NCBI RefSeq assembly: GCF_001705235.1
Contig: NZ_MCGV01000001.1
Location: 868,001-932,000 of the forward strand
Source: Clostridium pasteurianum
Lineage (GTDB): Bacteria > Bacillota > Clostridia > Clostridiales > Clostridiaceae
Reading direction: 5' to 3'
Length of the DNA stretch: 64,000 nt
Shown: piece after piece, positions 9,608 to 16,604 of the stretch
How positions within the stretch are numbered: position 1 is the stretch's first letter
Layout of the letters: each line of letters opens with the position of its first letter
The notes under the pieces: model-generated
What the model saw: the letters and a program-made list of their open reading frames with translations, nothing else
Told to the model about the DNA's origin: nothing
Databases searched by the model: none
Made by a program: the position numbers and the translations under genes

Positions 9608-9707
9608 TTTAATATCCTCCTTATTACTTCTGCTAGTAGAATGACTCTATGAGATTTTAACTTACAAAACCTAAGTTAACCTGATTTAACTAATTAAACA
9701 TAAAAAT

Positions 9708-9737
9708 ACCGCCTACCCTTTATTCAAGGTAAGCGGT
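9708..9737 (-). terminator. Rho-independent terminator upstream of rtcB
   Basis: On the minus strand ACCGCTTACC and GGTAGGCGGT form a 10-bp stem (one G-T pair) followed by ATTTTTA. It ends transcription coming from the small ORF at 9782-9916, insulating rtcB. Confidence 0.65.
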
Positions 9738-9781
9738 TTATAAAAATCCAATATATATGCAATGATACAATAGTATTCAGG

Positions 9782-9916
9782 CTAACAAACATACAGACAA
9801 TTATTTTTTCTTACCTTATATGAGCATATTAAATTCAGACCCTGTTGACTTCCCAGTGTCTCATCATAACGTTCGCTATTAAGGTAATCTTTTATATTAA
9901 TTGCTGTAATCATCAT
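9782..9916 (-). pseudogene. 44-aa ORF, possible N-terminal remnant of a GNAT acetyltransferase
   Basis: ATG at 9916 with AAAGGAA upstream, reading MMITAINIKDYLNSERYDET LGSQQGLNLICSYK and then KVRKNNCLYVC-stop. The first 33 residues resemble, from memory, the N-terminus of a family of Firmicute GNAT proteins (I-DYL--RY-E-LG---LNLICS-K), which continue well beyond this point. A genuine small protein cannot be excluded, since it has its own ribosome binding site and terminator. Confidence 0.35.
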
Positions 9917-9929
9917 TCATGTTTCCTTT

Positions 9930-10154
9930 CTGAACCTATGCGTCCTATCTTTTCTTACTATTATAAATATATCACAGATTTCTGAGGTTGTCATTATACT
10001 TGTGGCATAAATATGTACCAGTTCTAAAACTTTCATTATTTAATGCTTATATGGATTTTTTCTCTTTTTTATACCTATATCCCCTGATTTTTCATCTCCT
10101 ATATACGATGTTATATTCATTGAAATTAATGTCATTATAAACGCACATCCAGCA
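9930..10154. other. Intergenic region without an identified gene
   Basis: 225 bp. Only a short minus-strand ORF (MNITSYIGDEKSGD...KNPYKH, 26 codons) lies just downstream of the HEAT gene; it may be the tail of a lost gene. No hairpin or operator recognised. Confidence 0.3.
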
Positions 10155-10838
10155 CTACTCTAATTTAGTAACTATATCTTCTATAGAAGATTTTACAGCC
10201 TCAGACTTCTCTACTTGAAACTTATTTTCAAGTGCACTTGTAATTACATTAAAGTTTTCTTTACAAATTAATGCTCCTAATATATTAACAACTGAACATC
10301 TATTTCTATAATTTCTATCATTTAGAATATTTATTAGTTTATTTAAGTACCTTTCATCCCCCAACATATATAGCCCTCTATAAACATCAATTTTTACCCA
10401 ATTATCTTTCTCTCTAAGAAGTACATTTATAAAAAACATTTTCATATCTTCAATTTTATAATCCATTGCAATAACAATATCAACTAATGATGCTACAGCA
10501 TATCCTCTAACTAAATTACTTTTATCTCTTAAAATCTTATTTTTTAATAATTTAATAACATTCTCTGATTTACTGATACAAAGCGAATCACATGCATTTG
10601 TTCGTACTAATTCGTCCTTATCATCTAATAAATCGATTAATATTTCTTCTCCTTGCTTATTATCTGTAAATATTAAAACCTCTGCTACCTTAGATCGTAC
10701 TTCGTCATTGATATCATGAGAAAATTTTTCTAAAACTTCAAAATCAATTTTATTAAATTTACTTCTATTTTCAATTTCGTCTATTTTATTTAATTTTTCA
10801 TCTAGATTCATATCTTCAATATTTACTCTACTACTCAT
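10155..10838 (-). CDS. HEAT-repeat protein
   Basis: 227 residues made almost wholly of paired helices of about 31-33 residues with the HEAT/PBS-lyase pattern (DINDEVRSKVAEVLIFTDN, DDKDELVRTNACDSLCISKS, DKSNLVRGYAVASLVDI, EKDNWVKIDVYRGLYML). Such alpha-solenoids bind proteins. GAGGTG precedes the ATG, and the ATG overlaps by ATGA the stop of the broken propeller gene upstream, so the two were once an operon. Its location suggests an immunity or adaptor role, which is inference. Confidence 0.75.
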   Translation of the reverse strand: MSSRVNIEDMNLDEKLNKIDEIENRSKFNKIDFEVLEKFSHDINDEVRSKVAEVLIFTDNKQGEEILIDLLDDKDELVRTNACDSLCISKSENVIKLLKNKILRDKSNLVRGYAVASLVDIVIAMDYKIEDMKMFFINVLLREKDNWVKIDVYRGLYMLGDERYLNKLINILNDRNYRNRCSVVNILGALICKENFNVITSALENKFQVEKSEAVKSSIEDIVTKLE

Positions 10839-11062
10839 ATTAACACCTCATTACATAAAAGCTTTAATTCATGGTCCGTGATTTTAAACAAGTACACCGC
10901 AATACCTGAGCTAATATACATATTATTTCCACTCACTATAAACCTATAATATAGCAACTGATCCATATCAGGAATGTCTTCCACATAAAATACATTAAAA
11001 TATTTTTTCCTTTCTTATCTATACAGAATATATCCATATTTTGTTCATTAGTTACTGAAAAG
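10835..11062 (-). pseudogene. C-terminal remnant of a beta-propeller (DUF5050-like) gene
   Basis: Two frames: GDIYFSVTNEQNMDIFCIDKKGKN, then after a frameshift near 11005 YFNVFYVEDIPDMDQLLYYRF...VSGNNMYISSGIAVYLF...ELKLLCNEV-stop. The latter part matches the segment NNIYFDDSMSVYLFDMSSGKLKLLNDDV of the gene at 12715, showing common descent. It ends on the start codon of the HEAT gene. No intact start is present. Confidence 0.6.
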
Positions 11063-11072
11063 TATATATCCC

Positions 11073-11556
11073 CTATTTATTTTTGGCATGTATCTTCTTT
11101 AAAAATTTATTTGCTTTACTATTTAGAGAATCACTCTTCAATACCTCATTAAAATGACTCTCAGCATCACTCAAGTTACCAAGTCTATAATAACATTCCC
11201 CAATATTTAATAGGTTTTCAATATCCTTAGGATTAATTTTATATAAATCTAACGATGTATATAATGATTCAATGTATCGTCCCATACAAAGTAATGCTAT
11301 GGCTTTATTAAACAGCGAATCTTGATACATATTATCTTGAGCATAACAAATATCAAACTCTGCAATTGCCTCTTTGTATTTATTTACTCGGCTAAAACAT
11401 ACACCAAGATTCATAACAACATCCAATGTAATTTAAAAAATCCTCATGTTCGCTCATATCATAACCTTTTTTAAAATATTTCAATGCTTTATTATAATCC
11501 TGATTTAAATAGTATTTTTCACCTTTTTCATAATATTTATCTATATCTAATTTCAT
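11073..11556 (-). pseudogene. Frameshifted TPR-repeat protein
   Basis: A 5' frame from ATG 11556 (MKLDIDKYYEKGEKYYLNQD YNKALKYFKKGYD...FLNYIGCCYE) runs into a stop. A second frame from about 11420 continues NLGVCFSRVNKYKEAIAEFD...LLNIGECYYRLGNLSDAESHFNEVLKSDS to 11073. A 1-2 base loss near 11412 separates them. Together they make about 160 residues, four TPR units, protein-binding and cytoplasmic. The 117-aa ORF starting at 11426 could still be translated but lacks its first repeat. Confidence 0.65.
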
Positions 11557-11682
11557 CAAACTTTTTATTTTTTAACCCCTTCAATTCATAGTTTTTATCA
11601 TTTTGCTTCCCCAGTTATCACAGCAATTCCATCTGCATTTATAATGCTTCTTATATTTTTTTAATTAATTATATACTTTTTA

Positions 11683-12153
11683 CTAATTAGTATCTTCTAC
11701 AACATTCTCAAAAACAGTTATACACAAAACTTCGTCTTCATATAATTCAACAACAATATTTCTATTTGGGAACTGCTGCTTAAAACTTAATGACCAGAAA
11801 AACTTCAACATTTCACCAAGTGCTTCAATTTGTTCTTCTATGTTATCATCATCATAATCAGTATTTATGTGGAAAAAGTCTCTAACCTCATAGGTATTCA
11901 TAACTCTTTCGATTGAATTTTTATCATTTTTACAAAACTTTTTCCAGCCTAAGTACCTATCAAAATCAAAATTATCTTTCAGTAAAATATATCCATCTAT
12001 CTCCATTAATTCCGCATAAAAAAACTTGCTAAAAGCCAAAGCAGTCTTTATGTCAGCTTTCATATTAACATAACTCCACCAAGTAAAATTATTAGGATTT
12101 GCTTTTTGCCAATCTACATATTCTTCTATCAAATCATCACTAAATATTTGCAT
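11683..12153 (-). CDS. Hypothetical protein, immunity-like (156 aa)
   Basis: Soluble, acidic, rich in Trp/Phe/Tyr (WQKANPNNFTWWSYVNMKAD near the N-terminus; FFHINTDYDDDNIEEQ in the middle; ends VEDTN). No family recognised with certainty. It starts just after the stop of a toxin-like remnant (12157-12247), the place where immunity genes sit relative to RHS/Wap toxins. The role as immunity protein is inference from size, composition and place. Confidence 0.55.
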   Translation of the reverse strand: MQIFSDDLIEEYVDWQKANPNNFTWWSYVNMKADIKTALAFSKFFYAELMEIDGYILLKDNFDFDRYLGWKKFCKNDKNSIERVMNTYEVRDFFHINTDYDDDNIEEQIEALGEMLKFFWSLSFKQQFPNRNIVVELYEDEVLCITVFENVVEDTN

Positions 12154-12156
12154 ACT

Positions 12157-12247
12157 CTATTTCACATCCCATTCAATATTTATTTCATCCGGCGTTACCT
12201 CTCCTACAATCATTCCTTATGATCCAAATGGCACGCCTGCTTCTATT
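12157..12247 (-). pseudogene. Short remnant of an unidentified coding sequence
   Basis: The minus strand reads GIEAGVPFGS-stop-GMIVGEVTPDEINIEWDVK-stop, ending 4 bp before the start of the 156-aa gene. The coding character and an in-frame TAA (one change from CAA) suggest the tail of an inactivated gene. Family unknown. Confidence 0.35.
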
Positions 12248-12251
12248 CCAA

Positions 12252-12647
12252 TTAGCGTAAGATATTTTTCATCCATTCATCAATAATATTATCTTTTTTA
12301 CATATATTCTTTTCTCTATAAATAAACTCAATTAGCCAATTAAGATTAAAGTTCATATCATCTATATAAAATTTAATAAATGATATCATACAATCAAATA
12401 CTTCTACACTAGTAAGCATTATTTCTCCACTATTATTGGATTCAATTTTATTAACACACGATATCCAATCCTCCCAGGCAGCAGGATCAGCAGACATACT
12501 TCCTTTAAATAAAAATGGATTTATACCACCCATGAAAGCACCAAAATCATCTATATTATATATAGTTTTATCATCCTTTACTTTATCCCATATCCTATTA
12601 AGATAATAAAACATTGACATATATGCTTGTTCTAAAGTTAGCTTCAT
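12252..12647 (-). CDS. Immunity-like protein with PADPAAWEDW motif, intact copy
   Basis: 131 residues from ATG 12647 (MKLTLEQAYMSMFYYLNRIW); the in-frame ATG at 12659 has no ribosome binding site. Contains KGSMSADPAAWEDWISCVNK, a motif I associate with small immunity proteins in Firmicute polymorphic-toxin loci. The first 104 residues are nearly identical to the truncated copy at 13916-14212, a recent duplication. No membrane segment. The toxin it would counter is not intact in this window. Confidence 0.65.
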   Translation of the reverse strand: MKLTLEQAYMSMFYYLNRIWDKVKDDKTIYNIDDFGAFMGGINPFLFKGSMSADPAAWEDWISCVNKIESNNSGEIMLTSVEVFDCMISFIKFYIDDMNFNLNWLIEFIYREKNICKKDNIIDEWMKNILR

Positions 12648-12714
12648 ATTCCACACCATACATAAAAAATTTATTATGTTTTCCTTTCATTTAAAATACT
12701 TATGAATTTTCTCA

Positions 12715-13440
12715 CTAGTTTAATTTGACACACCTAAGTTTATAATTCTTTGTGTAATAATATAAATATCCATTTACTATTTTTACTGTATTCCAGATAA
12801 AATAACTATATAGCTTAGACGACTCTAGGCAAGCTACTTTAGACATAGTATTATCCTTATTAGAATATTTCCAAAGCGTAGTTTTGTTACTAGAATCATC
12901 TGTTGCAAAATATAATTCTTTTTTATATACCACCATTTCCTCATCTATGCCCTCATTATTATTTTTTCTCATAAGTATTTCATTTCCATTCTTATAGGCA
13001 TATAGTGCATTAGCACAATGCTCGTAAGTACTATCCGGTATACGTTTAAGAAAATATAAATCACTGCCTATAAAATCAAAACCGTAATATATACCTTTAT
13101 TTGGTTTTGATACTCCTTTACCTAGAATAATTTGAGATTTCATATCATTTATATTTTCCTTGTATATAGTAAATGTTTTTTGAGCATGATCTATATAAAA
13201 CATGTATCCATTATTTATCTTAAACTGTTCAACATCATCATTCAAAAGCTTTAATTTTCCAGATGACATATCAAACAAGTACACCGACATAGAATCATCA
13301 AAATATATATTATTATCTTGTACCATAAAATAGCCAAATAGATTAGAATCTTTTACATTTTTTCCATCTACTATTTTTAAACACTTATTCCCACTTTTAT
13401 CAACAGAAAATATTGCAAAACTTTTTTCATCTAATGCTCT
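12715..13440 (-). pseudogene. N-terminally truncated beta-propeller (DUF5050-like) gene
   Basis: The frame is open from a stop at 13441 to 12715 (241 codons) but has no start codon before an internal ATG at 13326, so the 5' part has been lost. The repeats have the form NNIYFDDSMSVYLFDMSSGK, NNGYMFYIDHAQKTFTIYK, GSDLYFLKRIPD, KKELYFATDDSSNKTTLWKY and NGYLYYYTKNYKLRCVKLN, four to five blades of the extracytoplasmic/sensor propeller type. Two further remnants of the same family lie at 10835 and 13744. No signal peptide remains. Confidence 0.6.
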
Positions 13441-13538
13441 TTAAATATACCATTTCATTCCTTAATATACAATAATGCATTAAAGTTTTTACATTATATT
13501 ACATTTATAAATAGGCATAAATAGATGTTGCTAAAAAA

Positions 13539-13572
13539 GAATAGCAGCGACTAAAATTGTCTCTGCTATCCT
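13539..13572 (-). terminator. Rho-independent terminator
   Basis: Minus strand GGATAGCAGAGAC pairs with GTCGCTGCTATTC (two mismatches), followed by TTTTTT. It ends transcription coming from the remnants at 13597-13917. Confidence 0.6.
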
Positions 13573-13596
13573 TAATTTCAAAAACTCATATTATTA

Positions 13597-13734
13597 TAAT
13601 TAATTTTTCACTTTTTTAATTGAAATCTTTTCAAAATAAATTAGAATTGTGGCCCCCGATGCAAAAAGTATTTCATGTGATAATGTCTTTTCATCTACTT
13701 GAAAAAATTCATCATATCCATAACCTTAAATTTT
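13597..13734 (-). pseudogene. Short C-terminal gene remnant
   Basis: Minus-strand frame GYGYDEFFQVDEKTLSHEIL FASGATILIYFEKISIKKVK N-stop with no start codon. It looks coding but the family is not recognised. It lies between the propeller remnant at 13744 and a terminator. Confidence 0.35.
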
Positions 13735-13743
13735 ATCTATTTC

Positions 13744-13917
13744 GCCAGTTTAACGCATCTAATTTTATTGTCCTTTGTATTATAGTACCAATAACCATTA
13801 ACTATTTTTATTGTATCTATAATATAGCCAGCATCAGATATGCAGTCTGCTTGAGATATAGTTCCATCCTTAAGACAATATCTCATAAGTTTACTTTTAT
13901 CATCGCTCCCTGAAGCT
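13744..13917 (-). pseudogene. C-terminal remnant of a second beta-propeller gene
   Basis: Reads VASGSDDKSKLMRYCLKDGT...YIIDTIKIVNGYWYYNTKDNKIRCVKLAK-stop, alignable with the end of the gene at 12715 (ATDDSSNKTTLWKYSNKDNT...VKIVNGYLYYYTKNYKLRCVKLN). It is joined at about 13918 directly to the truncated immunity copy, so a deletion or recombination fused two unrelated genes. Confidence 0.6.
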
Positions 13918-14212
13918 ACAAATCATCTATATAAAATTTAACAAATGATATCATACAATCAAATGCTTCTACGCTCGTAAGCATTATTTCTTCACTATTA
14001 TTGGATTCAATTTTATTAACACATGATATCCAATCCTCCCAGGCAGCAGGATCAGCAGACATACTTCCTTTAAATAAAAATGGATTTATACCACCCATGA
14101 AAGCACTAAAATCATCTATATTATATATAGTTTTATCATCCTTTACTTTATTCCATATGCTACAAAGATAATAAAACATTGACATATATGCTTGTTTTAA
14201 AGTTAGCTTCAT
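13916..14212 (-). pseudogene. Truncated copy of the PADPAAWEDW immunity-like gene
   Basis: From ATG 14212 (MKLTLKQAYMSMFYYLCSIW) it matches the intact gene at 12252 through KFYIDD and then stops after one more residue, where the sequence changes abruptly into a propeller remnant. It lacks the last 27-30 residues of the intact copy (NFNLNWLIEFIYREKN...). GGTGG lies upstream of the ATG, so a shortened protein may still be made. Confidence 0.65.
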
Positions 14213-14272
14213 AATATTCCACCATCTTCTCGTATAATTATTCAATTATAAAAAATAGCAAAAACTAAAACT

Positions 14273-15367
14273 CTATAATTTTAAGTTATAATCTTTCAAG
14301 ATGTCTTCTTCCTTTGCATATACTATGTATTGCCTATCAATTTTTATTGCTACTTTAAGGTAATCCATTGATGCTTTGAAGTCATCCAGCTTTGCATATG
14401 TCAGGGCTAAATTATAATAGGCATCTGCATAATTAGAATTAATAGAAATAGCTTTTAAAAATATTCTTTTCGCCTCATTAAATCTTTTGGTAACATATAG
14501 AAATTGTCCTTTCATATTATACGCTATATCATAATTTAAATCTAAATTTAAAGCTTCATCACAACAATTTATAGCCTCCATAAATTGTTTTAACCTTCCT
14601 TCTGAATCGGCTTTAAATACATAAGCCTCTTTACTAGGCATAATTTCAATTGATTTATCAAAATTTTCTATTGCTTCTCTATGCCTTTCAAGTGACTGAA
14701 GTGCAAATCCTTTATTAATGTATATTGTACTATCTTTACTATTCAATTTTAATGCCATATCATAATATTTTAATGCTTCAGTATAATCTCCTATACAATC
14801 ATAGCAATATGCAACAGAATTATATATACCTCCATTATCATAACAACCAATTTTCATAACTTGATTATAAATTGAAATCGCTTCATCAAATTTTCCTTTT
14901 TCACATCTTTTATCAGCTAATTCCAATAATTTTTTTACTTTATGGGTTATTGTCAAATCATAAAATCTTTCTTTTATAAATAATTGTACTAATTTTTCAG
15001 ATTTATATTCCGCCTCCTTTTCACAAAAATCCACTTTTTTTATCCACTGCATATAATGAATTATTTCATGAGCTATAGATATTAATATATATTTCCTAAA
15101 TTCATTAGTATCATCTACATCATCTCTATGATTTTTAACTTCTACTCTAATATGAGGATTATATTTTTCACTATCTGGTTCAAGAAATGAAGCTAAAAAC
15201 TTGTCGCTATTATTTGCCTTACTTTTATATTCATACCTAATATATATAGTAAGTCGTATTGGAAAGATGTATTTTTTCCTAAGCCATCGTGCAAATTCAA
15301 TAATTATATCTTTTAATTGCAAATCCATATGACTTTCATATCTAATTCTTAATCCACCACGAATCAT
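14273..15367 (-). CDS. Protein with HExxH metallopeptidase-like N-domain and TPR repeats
   Basis: 364 residues. Residues 1-135 are a compact domain with IAHEIIHYMQW (HExxH at about 100-104), preceded by beta-rich segments (RLTIYIRYEYKSKAN; PHIRVEVKNH), as in small zincin/SprT-like domains; a third zinc ligand is not obvious. Residues about 140-355 hold six TPR units (e.g. GGIYNSVAYCYDCIGDYTEALKYYD; SNYADAYYNLALTYAKLDDF). It directly follows the RHS fragment (16 bp) on the same strand, the usual position for an immunity or accessory gene. Whether it is a protease, for example a toxin-processing one, is open. Confidence 0.7.
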   Translation of the reverse strand: MIRGGLRIRYESHMDLQLKDIIIEFARWLRKKYIFPIRLTIYIRYEYKSKANNSDKFLASFLEPDSEKYNPHIRVEVKNHRDDVDDTNEFRKYILISIAHEIIHYMQWIKKVDFCEKEAEYKSEKLVQLFIKERFYDLTITHKVKKLLELADKRCEKGKFDEAISIYNQVMKIGCYDNGGIYNSVAYCYDCIGDYTEALKYYDMALKLNSKDSTIYINKGFALQSLERHREAIENFDKSIEIMPSKEAYVFKADSEGRLKQFMEAINCCDEALNLDLNYDIAYNMKGQFLYVTKRFNEAKRIFLKAISINSNYADAYYNLALTYAKLDDFKASMDYLKVAIKIDRQYIVYAKEEDILKDYNLKL

Positions 15368-15383
15368 ACAATACCCTTCTTCC

Positions 15384-16337
15384 TTAAAAATATTTACTAT
15401 GCCCTTTCCTTGATGGAGTATGCTTTTTCATAGGTCTATTTGGATTTTTATTACTTCTTGTTTTAAAATTTTTGTTTTTTCTCTTTCTTTCATTTACTTC
15501 TCGTCCCTGTTTTTTTCTATTAGCTCTTCCTATAGGTATATTTTGAACGCTTTTACGTTTAGCATACATAATTCTATGTTTTGCCCAAGATGATGTTTTA
15601 TAGGTTCCATATGCTAAAAACGCCGTTACTGTTACTCCAAATGCAATCTGACCAATTCCAGGCACAAAATATATTAATGCCCACGCAAAATGTCCATTAT
15701 CATCAATTTTATTTACTGGATTGTTACTACAATAAGCAAATCTATTATAATCTAGTAAATCTGAATCTTCATTTTTCAGTTCTTCTATATCATCTGCATT
15801 TATAAATCTCCCCATCTCAGGATTATAGTATCTACTCTGCAAATAATAGAGTCCCGTCTCGCTATCATATCTGTATCCTCTATATCTATAAGGATTTAAC
15901 TTTCCTACTGAGTCCTTTAAGCTTCCATCTATAGATATTAATTTTCCCCAAGCATCATAGGTATAACTTACTACCTGAGTACCTGCCTTGTCAATTAATC
16001 CTATTACATCTCCCTGAACATTTCTAATGTAGTAATATTCCGTTCCATTTAAGTTCATACTTAATAGTTTGCCTGCACTATCATAGGTGTAATATATCTT
16101 ATTTGTTCCATCTGTTTCGTAGATTACATTGCTTCCATCCAGTATATATTTTGTTGCAACTCCATTTACAGTTTTTTCTGTTCTTATGCCACTGTCATTA
16201 TATTTATATGTTATATTCTGTCCATTTCCCGACATTCCTGCAAGCTGTCTTCCCATTTCCCAGGTGTAGCTGTATACTCCATCGTTTAACGGATTTCCTA
16301 TAGCATCGTATCGTGAAACTAGTTCAACTAAATTCAT
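15384..16337 (-). CDS. Orphan RHS-core C-terminal fragment with toxin tip
   Basis: 317 residues. Residues about 5-130 are YD/RHS repeats (YNDSGIRTEKTVNGVATKYI, YTYDSAGKLLSMNLNG, GTQVVSYTYDAWGKLIS). About 150-200 is the RHS-associated core with its autoproteolytic boundary motif (YRGYRYDSETGLYYLQSRYY; GRFINADD; NRFAYCSNNPVNKIDDNG). Then comes a hydrophobic pre-toxin (ALIYFVPGIGQIAFGVTVTA FLAYG) and a very basic tail ending KKHTPSRKGHSKYF. Full RHS/WapA proteins exceed 1000 residues with a signal peptide; here the ATG has no ribosome binding site and upstream repeats are missing. It is a displaced C-terminal cassette, probably silent unless recombined into a full-length gene. Confidence 0.85.
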   Translation of the reverse strand: MNLVELVSRYDAIGNPLNDGVYSYTWEMGRQLAGMSGNGQNITYKYNDSGIRTEKTVNGVATKYILDGSNVIYETDGTNKIYYTYDSAGKLLSMNLNGTEYYYIRNVQGDVIGLIDKAGTQVVSYTYDAWGKLISIDGSLKDSVGKLNPYRYRGYRYDSETGLYYLQSRYYNPEMGRFINADDIEELKNEDSDLLDYNRFAYCSNNPVNKIDDNGHFAWALIYFVPGIGQIAFGVTVTAFLAYGTYKTSSWAKHRIMYAKRKSVQNIPIGRANRKKQGREVNERKRKNKNFKTRSNKNPNRPMKKHTPSRKGHSKYF

Positions 16338-16541
16338 AAATGCACAATAATCACTTGAAAATTGTGATTTTTGTACATTTATAAATTAAATTTCACAATA
16401 GTTTCACTGATATCATACTTCTGTCATTGTAATTAGTAAGTTTATCCTTCCGGTTTGCATTGCGTATCCACAATTTACTACCTACATACCTAGTTCACGG
16501 CCTGTTTTCTCTACTATTACTTCATTAATTGCAAAACCAAG

Positions 16542-16573
16542 AAAACCCTCGTCCATAATTAGACGGGGGTTTA
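16542..16573 (-). terminator. Terminator of the GH5 cellulase gene
   Basis: Minus strand AACCCCCGTC and GACGAGGGTT form a 10-bp stem with an 8-base loop followed by TTTTC, 32 bp after the cellulase stop codon. Confidence 0.8.
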
Positions 16574-16604
16574 ATAGTAAACGCTATAAATTTTGTATTA
16601 AATA

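Noticed and set aside
13620-13913. 97-codon plus-strand ORF
   Set aside because: Antisense to two recognisable remnants on the minus strand.
16338-16541. Further RHS coding sequence upstream of 16337
   Set aside because: Frames are closed and no YD-repeat sequence could be read; only non-coding DNA and the cellulase terminator are there.
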